Assembly: GCA_902802215.1 (NCBI GenBank)
Contig: CADCLH010000073.1
Coordinates: 1-20,632, forward strand
DNA: 20,632 nucleotides
Reading direction: 5' to 3'
Source of the DNA: Oscillospiraceae bacterium
GTDB taxonomy: Bacteria > Bacillota > Clostridia > Oscillospirales > Oscillospiraceae
In this document: piece after piece, positions 1 through 6,367 of the stretch
How positions within the stretch are numbered: position 1 is the stretch's first letter
Layout of the letters: the number at the start of each line of letters is the position of its first letter
Notes under the pieces: model-generated
The model's database searches: none
What the model was told of the DNA's origin: nothing
What the model saw: only the letters and a program-made list of their open reading frames with translations
Position numbers and translations under genes: made by a program

Positions 1-100
1 GGCCGAGACGCAGGCGGAGCTCTTCCGCATTCCGGTATGGCCGAAGAGACTCCGAAAGCCCGTCCGGCATCAGCGTGCAGGCGACGTCAAATGGGTCCAT
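1..100 (-). CDS. spoIIIAA: Probable stage III sporulation protein AA, N-terminal fragment (runs off left edge)
   Basis: Only the first 33 codons lie in the window. The peptide starts MDPFDVACTL and carries AEELRLRLG at residues 25-33. An E-E-(I/L)-R-L-R stretch about 25-35 residues from the start is characteristic of SpoIIIAA, the AAA-type ATPase of the SpoIIIA-SpoIIQ channel that links mother cell and forespore. I chose the ATG at 100 because it is preceded by GGAAGTGAT, one mismatch from the ideal GGAGGTGAT, and because a sigma-E-like promoter lies just upstream. An in-frame GTG at 109 has no ribosome binding site. The family call rests on a short motif plus the spore-former context, so a different protein with a similar N-terminus is possible. 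The Walker motifs would lie outside the window. Confidence 0.5.
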   Translation of the reverse strand, partial: MDPFDVACTLMPDGLSESLRPYRNAEELRLRLG

Positions 101-120
101 CCATATCACTTCCCACGGAC

Positions 121-150
121 AATCTATGCGCGCCTCTTTCGGCCTATGAC
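121..150 (-). promoter_or_regulatory. Sigma-E-like promoter for the SpoIIIAA-like gene
   Basis: On the minus strand a TCATA element (145-149) and CATAGATT (121-128) are separated by 16 bases. This resembles the Bacillus sigma-E pattern of an ATA-centred -35 and CATACANT -10. Transcription would begin about 14 bases before the ATG at 100. The spoIIIA operon of B. subtilis is sigma-E dependent, which fits. The match is imperfect (6 of 8 in the -10). Confidence 0.4.
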
Positions 151-189
151 GCAAAAGACTCCGGCGCCGCAGTTTCTGCGGCGCCGGAG
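151..189 (-). terminator. Intrinsic terminator of the ATPase-HAD operon
   Basis: A perfect 14-bp stem (159-172 with 176-189, almost all G:C) with a 3-base loop lies 12 bases past the HAD stop codon. On the minus strand it is followed by TCTTTTGC. It separates the operon from the SpoIIIAA-like gene. Confidence 0.85.
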
Positions 190-201
190 CGGGTGATTCG
201 G

Positions 202-762
202 TCAAGTCGGCCAGGGCAGGAGCTTGTGCTTTGAAACCAGAAAGGAGCGGTCCGCAAGCTCGGCCATCGGGGCGTCCGACAGGGAGTCGGAGTAAAAGCG
301 CTCTATGTGCGCATCGGGATAGAGCGCAGAAAAACGTTTCGGCTTTTCCACATCGTGACAGTTTTCGCCGCTGATGCGGCCCGTCCGCGGGTCCATCTCC
401 GTCGCGATCAGAGAGACGCCGAGCTTTTCACAGACCGGCGCGAGAAGAAAGCGCGGAGAGGCCGAGATGATCAAGTCGTCGTCCCGCTTCTGCGCAAGAT
501 ACCAGGCGCCGATCCGATGCTCGTTCTCTTTCCAGAAGGCCGCAACGAGCACGTCGACGTCCCGGACCGCCGGGAGAAACGAAAAGAGCTGTTCCTTCAG
601 TTCCTTTGCCCCCAGCCTGCCGCTGCGGTAGCGCAGCGCAGCGCCCAGGCTTCGCGGCACGGTCGGCCAGACGGCGCGCGGGATCGTCTTCAGGCAGTAG
701 CGGTAAAAGGTCGCAGAGCTGTCCGGGTAGAAGATCGTTTTATCAAAATCGTAGACGTTCAA
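202..762 (-). CDS. HAD-superfamily (HAD-IB-like) phosphatase
   Basis: A 186-residue soluble protein with all four HAD motifs. Motif I is DFDKT at residues 5-9 (nucleophile Asp5, general acid/base Asp7). Motif II is the Ser in LIISAS (97-102). Motif III is probably Lys140 in DVEKPKRF. Motif IV is DSLSD at 159-163. The helical insert between motif I and motif II matches the C1-cap, subclass IB layout of phosphoserine-phosphatase-like enzymes, so the expected reaction is phosphomonoester hydrolysis via a phospho-Asp. The substrate cannot be read from sequence. The start codon is TTG at 762. Its ribosome binding site AGGTGA contains the stop codon of the upstream P-type ATPase, so the two genes are translationally linked. 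Length is normal for small HAD-IB proteins. Confidence 0.85.
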   Translation of the reverse strand: MNVYDFDKTIFYPDSSATFYRYCLKTIPRAVWPTVPRSLGAALRYRSGRLGAKELKEQLFSFLPAVRDVDVLVAAFWKENEHRIGAWYLAQKRDDDLIISASPRFLLAPVCEKLGVSLIATEMDPRTGRISGENCHDVEKPKRFSALYPDAHIERFYSDSLSDAPMAELADRSFLVSKHKLLPWPT

Positions 763-766
763 GCGC

Positions 767-2728
767 TCACCTGCCGTCGCTGCGGATGCGCAGCGTGTTG
801 ATCAGAACAGCCGCTGTGAGAAGGAAAGACATGATTTCGACCGCCAGCGGAGAAAAAACGCCGAGCAGGCCGAACAGCACCAGAACCAGACCGGACGCGG
901 CGCCGCCGACCATGTTCTGCTGAGACACCAGGTAAATCATACGGGAGAGAGCCACCGTGCGGGGGACCTTCATGATGTCGCGGTCCATGATCAGCACATC
1001 CGCGGCGGCCAGCGCCGCATCCGAGCCGAGCACGCCCATGGCGATGCCGACGTCGGCAAGCGCCATGATCTTGCCGTCGTTCTCCCCGTCCCCGACGAAG
1101 CTCACGCAGGAGCGGTCGCCCTTGTTCTGCATCAGATAGTCGACCGCCTTCGCCTTGTCCTCCGGCTTCAGCTCCGCCCGCAGCATGTCAAAATTCAGTT
1201 TGGAGGCAAGCGGTCTGGCGGCGGAAAGCACGTCGCCGGTCAGAAGCACCAGCTTGTCGACCCCGTTGACACGCAGTCCCTCCAGCGCGTCGAAGGCGCG
1301 CCGCCTGACCTTGTCGGTCATCAGAATATGGCCGCAATACTTCCCGTCGAGCGCCACATGCGCCGCCGTACCCGGTCGGGCCGGGACCGCGCATTTGATC
1401 CCATGCTCGTACAGGAACTCCGCGTTCCCCACATAGATCTGCCTCTCGCCGACGAAAGCGCTTACGCCCTTGCCGGGGGTCTCCTGTACCTTGATGATAT
1501 GCAGCAGGCGCTTGTCGAGCTCCCCCGCCGCCTCCCGGATCGCCTGCGCGACAGCGTGCCGCGAATAGCTCTCGGCCGCGGCGGCGATGGTGAGGAGCTG
1601 ATGCTCGCTCATGTTGACCGGGACGACGTCCGTCACGGTAAAGCGGCCCTCCGTGATGGTGCCAGTTTTGTCGAACACCACCGTTTCCGAGCGCGCCATG
1701 GCTTCAAAACAATCCTCGCCCTTGGAGAACACGCCGTTTCCCGCGGAGATCGCAAGTCCTTTCCGGTAAGCGAGCGGGATCGCGAAAGCATCCGCCGCGG
1801 GACGGGCCGCGATCAGAAGCGCCGCCGCACGGCAAAGATGCGAGAGCCAGCCGCCCTTAAAAAGCGGGAAAACGAGCCCGGTCAAAACGGCGAGCGCGAC
1901 GACGCCGAGGACATAGAAGCTGTTGAAGCGTCTGGCCTGAAGCTCCTGCTCGGAGGAAAAGCTCTCGGCCTCCTGCATGATGCGGCAGATGCTGCAGGCA
2001 GTCGACTGGTCAAAGGGCTTTGTGACCCGGACCTTGATATCGCTTGTCAGATTCATGCAGCCGGAATACACGCGGTAGCCCTCATTCACCGCCCAGGGAG
2101 AGCGCTGACCGGAGACGGCGGCCGTATCCACCGTGGTGATCCCCTCGACGATCACGCCGTCCAGCGGGATACGCTCTCCGGCGGAGACAAGCAGGATCTC
2201 TCCCGGCATGACGTCCTGGGGGGCACGCGGCTCCGGGCCCTCTTCTCCGATGACAAACGCTTTGTCCGGCATCATACTTAGGACCGCATCCATCGCCTTC
2301 CGGCTGTCATTGTGAAGAAAGCTTTCCATCAGTCCGGCGGCGCCGAACAGGACCGCCAGCAGGACGGACTCGGGATACAGCCCGCAGGCAAAGAGCAGGA
2401 CGCCGGCGGCGAACGTGAGGATTTCGTTGGAGAAAAACTGCTTTTCCCGGACGCTCGAAACACAGGCGAGCAGGACCGGCGCATAAGCGATCAGGGCGGG
2501 AATGGCATAGGCGGTCGGGCGCATCCAGCCTTCAAGGGGCAGCAGCGCCGCCGCGATCAGCAGCAGCGCAGGGAGAATGACCGGAAGCCAGCGCGCATTC
2601 TCAATCGAGCTCAAAATCGCAAGCCCGCGTTCTCCCGCGTCAGATTCCTTCGCACGGCGCTCCCGCCTGATATTCTGTTTTTCCGCTTTCAACGGGCGCT
2701 TCTCCGACCGTGCGAGATGCTTTGCCAT
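767..2728 (-). CDS. P1B-like P-type ATPase with degenerate catalytic and metal-site motifs
   Basis: 653 residues from the ATG at 2728, which has AGGAGA 6 bases upstream. The ATG 18 bases earlier (2746) has only a weak site. The N-terminus is a basic tail with no metal-binding HMA domain. About eight membrane segments surround an actuator domain and a P/N domain in the P1B (heavy-metal ATPase) order. The phosphorylation motif DKTGT is intact (Asp353), as are LLTGD and GDGEND (546-551). Three signatures are changed: the actuator TGE is SGQ (206-208), the membrane CPC is RPA (309-311), and the N-domain SEHP is SRHA (His391). The family normally exports Cu, Zn, Cd or similar ions, but the missing CPC cysteines and TGE glutamate make normal metal pumping doubtful. 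It is the first gene of an operon with a HAD phosphatase. The family call is firm, the function open. Confidence 0.85.
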   Translation of the reverse strand: MAKHLARSEKRPLKAEKQNIRRERRAKESDAGERGLAILSSIENARWLPVILPALLLIAAALLPLEGWMRPTAYAIPALIAYAPVLLACVSSVREKQFFSNEILTFAAGVLLFACGLYPESVLLAVLFGAAGLMESFLHNDSRKAMDAVLSMMPDKAFVIGEEGPEPRAPQDVMPGEILLVSAGERIPLDGVIVEGITTVDTAAVSGQRSPWAVNEGYRVYSGCMNLTSDIKVRVTKPFDQSTACSICRIMQEAESFSSEQELQARRFNSFYVLGVVALAVLTGLVFPLFKGGWLSHLCRAAALLIAARPAADAFAIPLAYRKGLAISAGNGVFSKGEDCFEAMARSETVVFDKTGTITEGRFTVTDVVPVNMSEHQLLTIAAAAESYSRHAVAQAIREAAGELDKRLLHIIKVQETPGKGVSAFVGERQIYVGNAEFLYEHGIKCAVPARPGTAAHVALDGKYCGHILMTDKVRRRAFDALEGLRVNGVDKLVLLTGDVLSAARPLASKLNFDMLRAELKPEDKAKAVDYLMQNKGDRSCVSFVGDGENDGKIMALADVGIAMGVLGSDAALAAADVLIMDRDIMKVPRTVALSRMIYLVSQQNMVGGAASGLVLVLFGLLGVFSPLAVEIMSFLLTAAVLINTLRIRSDGR

Positions 2729-2763
2729 GGTGCTTCTCCTGCTCATCGGTTGTTTGTCTCTTT

Positions 2764-2793
2764 ATGATACATCCAAAGCCGCACCGCTGTCAA
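2764..2793 (-). promoter_or_regulatory. Sigma-A-type promoter of the ATPase-HAD operon
   Basis: The minus strand has TTGACA (2788-2793), an 18-base spacer and TATCAT (2764-2769), about 35 bases before the ATPase start. An 8-bp inverted repeat, TTGTTTGT at 2750-2757 and ACAAACAA at 2793-2800, flanks the core promoter and could be an operator. Confidence 0.6.
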
Positions 2794-2824
2794 CAAACAA
2801 TCCCCTCCCCGCAGAGCAGGGCAT

Positions 2825-2858
2825 GAAAATGCAGGACAGTCATGGGACTGTCCTGCAT
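2825..2858 (-). terminator. Intrinsic terminator of the SASP gene
   Basis: A perfect 12-bp stem (2829-2840 with 2847-2858) and a 6-base loop lie 15 bases past the SASP stop. The minus strand continues with TTTTC. It insulates the ATPase promoter from SASP transcription. Confidence 0.8.
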
Positions 2859-2873
2859 CTCCGGCGCGAAGCC

Positions 2874-3074
2874 TTACTTCATGCCGTTCTCGTATGCCTC
2901 GATCATCTTTTTGACCATCTGGCCGCCGACGGAACCGGCCTGGCGGCTGGTGAGCTCGCCGTTGTAGCCGTCCTTCAGGTTCACGCCGACCTCGGACGCG
3001 GCCTCCATCTTGAACTTTTCCATCGCCTCACGGGCAGCGGGGTTGACAAGATGATTGCTGGTGTTGTTGGACAT
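2874..3074 (-). CDS. Alpha/beta-type small acid-soluble spore protein (SASP)
   Basis: 66 residues from the ATG at 3074, which has AAGGAG nine bases upstream. The ATG at 3083 overlaps that ribosome binding site and is unlikely to be used. The protein has the two conserved blocks of the family: FKMEAASEVGVNL, which contains the site normally cut by the germination protease GPR, and the C-terminal SRQAGSVGGQMVKKMIE block. Alpha/beta SASPs coat forespore DNA, protect it from UV and heat, and supply amino acids on germination. The gene stands alone between its own terminator and a divergent gene. These genes are normally sigma-G dependent, but I could not find a convincing sigma-G promoter upstream. 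Its presence shows the host is a spore-former. Confidence 0.95.
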   Translation of the reverse strand: MSNNTSNHLVNPAAREAMEKFKMEAASEVGVNLKDGYNGELTSRQAGSVGGQMVKKMIEAYENGMK

Positions 3075-3158
3075 CGTTTCCATCTCCTTTTCTGGTTTCG
3101 GGACTCATTTGCCCGACCTTATCTTTTGCGGCTTTGCTGTTGATATGCGCAGACTCCG

Positions 3159-3207
3159 CAAGCATTTTTTTACAACGCAGGCACAAGCATTTTTTACAAC
3201 GCAGGCA
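3159..3207. repeat. Two-copy 25/24-bp tandem repeat in a divergent promoter region
   Basis: Copy 1 (3159-3183) and copy 2 (3184-3207) share CAAGCA, a T run, then ACAACGCAGGCA. They differ only in 7 versus 6 Ts. The repeat ends five bases before the -35 of the plus-strand gene and lies in the upstream region of the divergent SASP gene. It may be an UP-element or an operator, or a recent slippage duplication. Confidence 0.85.
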
Positions 3208-3212
3208 GCGTC

Positions 3213-3240
3213 TTGACAAGAAGTGGCGTTTTGCTATACT
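3213..3240 (+). promoter_or_regulatory. Sigma-A-type promoter of the C_GCAxxG_C_C gene
   Basis: TTGACA (3213-3218), a 16-base spacer and TATACT (3235-3240). The predicted transcript starts near 3247, leaving a leader of about 19 bases with GGAGG before the ATG at 3266. Confidence 0.65.
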
Positions 3241-3265
3241 TGACAAAAAAGACGGAGGTATTGCC

Positions 3266-3658
3266 ATGACGATCGAGGAAAGAGCCGAGCAGGCAGTCGC
3301 TTTGAAAAACAGCAGCTGTAACTGCTGTCAGGCTGTGCTTGCCGCGCTCCGGGATCAGACCGGACTCAGCGAGGAACAGGCGCTTATGCTTGCTTCCGGG
3401 TTCGGCGCGGGGATGGGCTCGATGGAGGGAAGCTGCGGCGCCCTGGTCGGGGCCGTGACGGCGGCCGGACTTCATTTGCAGGGTTCTGGTGCTCCGCGCA
3501 CGGCCAGAAAGCTCTCGCTGGCCTTCAAGGACGCCTGCGGGGCTGTGGCCTGCAAGGATATCAAGGGCGTCGGGACGGGACAGGTCCTCTGCTCCTGCGA
3601 CGACTGCGTGCGCAACGCGGTCATGATCTACGGCAGGATCATGGATCTGAACTGAAGC
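3266..3658 (+). CDS. C_GCAxxG_C_C family putative redox protein
   Basis: 129 residues from the ATG at 3266, with GGAGG eight bases upstream; upstream in-frame codons precede the promoter and were rejected. Nine cysteines (18, 20, 21, 57, 91, 96, 109, 111, 114) follow the C_GCAxxG_C_C pattern: an N-terminal SSCNCCQ, a glycine-rich GSMEGSCGALVGAV centre, and a C-terminal CSCDDC cluster. The family is described as a probable redox-active or iron-sulfur/metal-binding protein, common in anaerobes and often next to oxidoreductases. There is no signal peptide or membrane segment, so it is cytoplasmic. It is a single-gene unit with its own promoter and terminator, facing a tRNA gene. No precise reaction can be assigned. 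Confidence 0.85.
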
Positions 3659-3667
3659 GGAACACGC

Positions 3668-3706
3668 AAAAAGACCGGGACTTCAAAATGAAGTCCCGGT
3701 CTTTTT
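3668..3706. terminator. Bidirectional terminator shared by the redox gene and tRNA-Thr
   Basis: A perfect 17-bp stem (3668-3684 with 3690-3706) with A5 and T5 ends and a 5-base loop. It works in both directions: plus for the cysteine-rich protein gene and minus for the tRNA, whose encoded CCA ends on the last base of the stem. Confidence 0.9.
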
Positions 3707-3781
3707 GGAGCTGGTAATGTGACTCGAACACACGACCTGCTGATTACGAATCAGCTGCTCTACCGACTGAGCTATACCAGC
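3706..3781 (-). tRNA. tRNA-Thr (anticodon CGT)
   Basis: A 76-nt cloverleaf including an encoded CCA. The acceptor stem is GCTGGTA with TACCAGC, the discriminator is T, and the TpsiC loop contains TTCGAGT. The anticodon stem GCTGA/TCAGC encloses the loop TTCGTAA, so the anticodon is CGT, which reads the threonine codon ACG. It stands alone with a strong promoter and an abutting terminator. The tsaD product encoded nearby modifies A37 of tRNAs that read ANN codons, including this one; the adjacency is probably coincidental. Confidence 0.95.
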
Positions 3782-3802
3782 GTCTGCCCTAAAGCATGTG
3801 GT

Positions 3803-3831
3803 ACTATAGCATAAAACGAAGCGGAAGTCAA
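3803..3831 (-). promoter_or_regulatory. Promoter of tRNA-Thr
   Basis: The minus strand has TTGACT (3826-3831), a 17-base spacer and TATAGT (3803-3808), ending 21 bases before the mature 5' end of the tRNA. Near-consensus sigma-A promoter. Confidence 0.75.
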
Positions 3832-4197
3832 CCTTTTTCCTGAGCCCCGTGGGCGTTGGCGAACAGAGGGGGCAGACTCCGTTTACAGACTGTATAAGCC
3901 TGACAGGTTGAGCGATCTGTCAAGTCGGAAAGCCGGTCAAACACGGGAGGAAAAGTGCCCGGTTATCCCGCATTTTTGAAGGAATTCAGCCCGCGCTGCA
4001 CGCACAATGCGGTTTCTCTCGTGTTTACATAAGCTGAAAAGGGAAAATCTTTTCAAATAGTTATCAACACTTTCAACAGGTTTTTCAACAGCCGCTTTTC
4101 TTTTGGATTACAAGAAAAACACGAATTCTGGCGAAAGCTGTCAAACCCGCAAAGCGGTCTCAATTACGAAACAGAAACAAGAATCGCTTTACATAAC
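3832..4197. other. Gene-free intergenic stretch between the tRNA promoter and radC
   Basis: 366 bases with no convincing gene. The right half (about 4020-4197) is clearly richer in A and T than its neighbours. It holds three DnaA-box-like 9-mers (listed separately), a short dyad GACAG/CTGTC near 3902-3921, and a 25-codon GTG ORF at 3955-4032 behind GGGAGG that I do not accept as a gene. There is no clear terminator for radC beyond a 4-bp CCGC/GCGG dyad near 4147-4158. I recognise no structured RNA here. Confidence 0.6.
4061..4090 (+). other. Cluster of three DnaA-box-like 9-mers
   Basis: TTATCAACA (4061-4069), CTTTCAACA (4070-4078) and TTTTCAACA (4082-4090) lie in the same orientation. The first differs by one base from the DnaA box TTATCCACA; the others are weaker. 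The neighbours are radC and a tRNA, not dnaA/dnaN, so this is not recognisably oriC. Confidence 0.35.
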
Positions 4198-4884
4198 CTA
4201 AAAGCGATACAAGCCCAGCATCCCGGTGTCCGCCAGGGATACATAGTCCTCCCCGGCGACGATGATGTGGTCGATGAAGCGCACGCCGACCGCCGAAAGC
4301 GAGCTGTACAGCGTCTTGGTGAACGCGTCGTCCTCCCGCGAGGGGATCGCGAAACCGCTGGGATGGTTGTGCGCAATGATCACGGAGCCGGCCTTGACCT
4401 TCAGCGCCTTCTCCACGATGCGGCGTACGCTGGTTTCTACGCCGTTCACAACGCCGCGGCCCATCTCGCAGCAGCAGATGATACACTTGCGCGCGTCCAG
4501 GCACAGCATCAGCAGCACCTCGTCCTGTTCGTTCTGGAAGCGCGGAAGCAGATACTCCCCCGCATCGGCCGACGAGCGGATCTGGACGATCTCACGGGTT
4601 TTGGATACCGCAGCCTTCTTCATGATCTGAGGCACCAGCGTCAGAAGCGTCGCCGCGTGCTCCCCGATCCCGGGAACCGCTTGCAGCTCCTCGACGGAGG
4701 CGTGAAACACCCCGTCCAGGGTATCGAACTGCTCGAGAAGCGCGTGCGCCAGCTCGTTGGTGTTCCTGCGCGGGATCGCATAGAACAGCAGGAACTCCAG
4801 GGCGTTGACGTCGCTCATCGGCTCGAGGCCGTGCTCCCGAAAGCTCTCTTTGATTCGTTCGCGGTGTCCGTCATGGACTCCCAT
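4198..4884 (-). CDS. radC: RadC family protein (JAB/MPN domain)
   Basis: 228 residues. The N-terminal helical region (RERIKESFREHG; LEFLLFYAIPRRNTNELAHALL) leads to a helix-hairpin-helix-like turn at AVPGIGE (69-75). The C-terminal JAB/MPN domain carries the JAMM-type signature HNHPSGFAIPSRED, with metal ligands expected at His172, His174 and an Asp at 185/186. Length is normal for the family (about 225). The old name 'DNA repair protein RadC' is not well supported by biochemistry; a metal-dependent hydrolase or DNA-linked role is inferred from the fold. The ATG at 4884 follows a G-rich site (AGGGGG) by 8 bases, 21 bases after the tsaD stop. It is the last gene of the uvrB-polA-rimI-tsaD-radC run. 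Confidence 0.93.
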   Translation of the reverse strand: MGVHDGHRERIKESFREHGLEPMSDVNALEFLLFYAIPRRNTNELAHALLEQFDTLDGVFHASVEELQAVPGIGEHAATLLTLVPQIMKKAAVSKTREIVQIRSSADAGEYLLPRFQNEQDEVLLMLCLDARKCIICCCEMGRGVVNGVETSVRRIVEKALKVKAGSVIIAHNHPSGFAIPSREDDAFTKTLYSSLSAVGVRFIDHIIVAGEDYVSLADTGMLGLYRF

Positions 4885-4905
4885 GCCTGCCGCCCCCTGT
4901 CAAGA

Positions 4906-5907
4906 TCAGATGTCCATGGTCGCGTATGCGTTCAGATCGCTCCCGGCCCGCGTTCCGGCCAGGTACTCATAGTAGCCCTGCGCGCCGATCATGGCCCCGT
5001 TGTCGCCGCATAGCCTGAGCGGCGGGATGAAGAGCTTCCGCCCCTCGCGTGCGGCGGCTTCGCTGAAATCCCGGCGGATGCGCGCATTGGCGGCGACGCC
5101 GCCGGCGACCACGATCTTGTCGTAGCCGAGCTCCCGCGCGGCCTGCATGGTGCGCGGCACCAGACTGTCGCTCACGGCCTTGGTGAAGGAGGCGGCCAGC
5201 GACGGGCGGTCCAGCTCTTCACCCTTCTGTTCGGCGTTGTGGACCAGATTGATGACCGCCGTTTTGAGGCCGGAAAAGCTCATGTCGTAGGGGCTGCCGT
5301 CCACATGGCCGATCGGGAAGACGTATTTGCTGTCGTCTCCGCCCTGGGAGAGCTGCTCGATCGGGCGACCGCCGGGATAGGGCAGGCCGAGCACGCGGGC
5401 CGTCTTGTCAAAGCACTCCCCTGCCGCATCGTCGCGCGTGCAGCCGAGGATCTTCATATCCGTGTAATCGCGCACATCCACCAGCAGCGAGTTGCCGCCG
5501 GAGATAGCCAGGCAGAGGAAGGGCGGCTCCAGCTCCGGATAGGCCAGATAGTTTGCCGCGATGTGCCCGCGGATATGGTGGACCGGGATCAGCGGCACGT
5601 CCAGCGCCGAGGCGCAGGCTTTGGCAAAGTTGACCCCCACCAGCACCGCGCCGATCAGCCCGGGCGCGTAGGAGACGGCGACCGCGTCGATGTCCTGCCG
5701 GGTGATCCCGGCCGCATCCAGCGCCTGCCGGGCCAGCAGGGCGATCGCCTCCACATGGCAGCGGGACGCGATCTCCGGCACGACCCCGCCGTAGATCGCG
5801 TGCAGCTGCGCCTGCGAGCGGATCTGGTCGGTCAGGATCTTTCTGCCGTCCTCGACCACGGCGACGGCGGTCTCGTCACAGGTGGATTCAAATGCAAGTA
5901 TTTTCAA
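4906..5907 (-). CDS. tsaD: tRNA N6-adenosine threonylcarbamoyltransferase TsaD
   Basis: 333 residues. TsaD transfers the threonylcarbamoyl group from TC-AMP to A37 of ANN-decoding tRNAs, working with TsaB and TsaE, neither of which is encoded here. The start is the TTG at 5907, giving MKILAFESTCDETAV, the usual N-terminus; it has GAGGCG upstream and overlaps the end of rimI by 20 bases. An upstream TTG at 5928 has no ribosome binding site. The ASKHA-fold motifs are present: metal ligands His111 and His115 in HHIRGH (usually HHMEGH), the nucleotide loop VVAGGVAANARIR, and the C-terminal CGDNGAMIG with the third ligand Asp near 301. The usual SGGHT reads SGGNS (136-140). Length is normal for the family. 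Confidence 0.95.
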   Translation of the reverse strand: MKILAFESTCDETAVAVVEDGRKILTDQIRSQAQLHAIYGGVVPEIASRCHVEAIALLARQALDAAGITRQDIDAVAVSYAPGLIGAVLVGVNFAKACASALDVPLIPVHHIRGHIAANYLAYPELEPPFLCLAISGGNSLLVDVRDYTDMKILGCTRDDAAGECFDKTARVLGLPYPGGRPIEQLSQGGDDSKYVFPIGHVDGSPYDMSFSGLKTAVINLVHNAEQKGEELDRPSLAASFTKAVSDSLVPRTMQAARELGYDKIVVAGGVAANARIRRDFSEAAAREGRKLFIPPLRLCGDNGAMIGAQGYYEYLAGTRAGSDLNAYATMDI

Positions 5908-6367
5908 CGCTTGACGCCTCGTTTCCAAAGGTTTTTGTCATCAGCAGCGCGTCTTCCTTCGGCTGCGTGTAATAGCCGCGCCGCAGTCCGACCGGGAGAA
6001 AGCCGTGCTTTTCGTACAGGGCGATCGCGGGACGATTTCCCGCGCGTACTTCCAAAGTCACAAAAGACAGACGCCGCTCCGACGCGGTCTCAAGCAGCCG
6101 TTCGATCAGCCTGTCCGCGATCCCCTGTCTGCGGTAAGCGGGGTCCACGGCGACGTTGGCAATATATCCCTCGTCCAGGACCGTCATCATCCCGACATAG
6201 CCGAGAAGCCTGCCGGCGTCGTCCAGCGCGGCGAGGAATTCGTGCGTCTCATCCTTGAGCTGGGATCGGATCTGCTCCGCTGTCCAGGGGACGGAGAAGC
6301 ACGCTTTTTCGATTGCCTCGATCTGAGACACATGCGTGTCGAGCGCATCGCAGATGTGCACGTCCAT
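5888..6367 (-). CDS. rimI: Ribosomal protein S18-alanine N-acetyltransferase RimI
   Basis: 159 residues forming one GNAT domain. It begins MDVHICDALDTHVSQIEAIE and has the RimI-type ACFSVPW. The acetyl-CoA loop is RRQGIA in VAVDPAYRRQGIADRLI, and the C-terminal ALYEKHGF...RRGYY...EDALLM block is typical of RimI. The enzyme acetylates the N-terminal alanine of ribosomal protein S18. I chose the ATG at 6367, which has GGAGG seven bases upstream; it shares one base with the polA stop (TGATG). The TTG one codon earlier is less likely. rimI followed by tsaD is a common arrangement in Firmicutes, usually with tsaB and tsaE nearby; those two are not in this window. Confidence 0.93.
   Translation of the reverse strand: MDVHICDALDTHVSQIEAIEKACFSVPWTAEQIRSQLKDETHEFLAALDDAGRLLGYVGMMTVLDEGYIANVAVDPAYRRQGIADRLIERLLETASERRLSFVTLEVRAGNRPAIALYEKHGFLPVGLRRGYYTQPKEDALLMTKTFGNEASSVENTCI

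Noticed and set aside
37..234. A 65-codon plus-strand frame at the left edge
   Set aside because: It crosses the terminator stem at 159-189 and enters the end of the HAD gene; no promoter or ribosome binding site.
3090..3215. Sigma-G promoter for the SASP gene
   Set aside because: CATATCA near the right place resembles a -10, but no GNATR-type -35 lies 17-18 bases before it.
3955..4032. A 25-codon GTG ORF behind GGGAGG in the spacer left of radC
   Set aside because: The spacing is short, there is no promoter, and the peptide has no recognisable feature. A chance ORF is more likely.
4020..4197. Replication origin
   Set aside because: There are only three weak DnaA-like boxes, and no dnaA, dnaN, rpmH or gyrB nearby.
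3706..4197. Integrated element or att site at the tRNA-Thr gene
   Set aside because: No integrase, no repeat of the tRNA end and no foreign genes in the spacer; the AT-rich tract alone is not enough.
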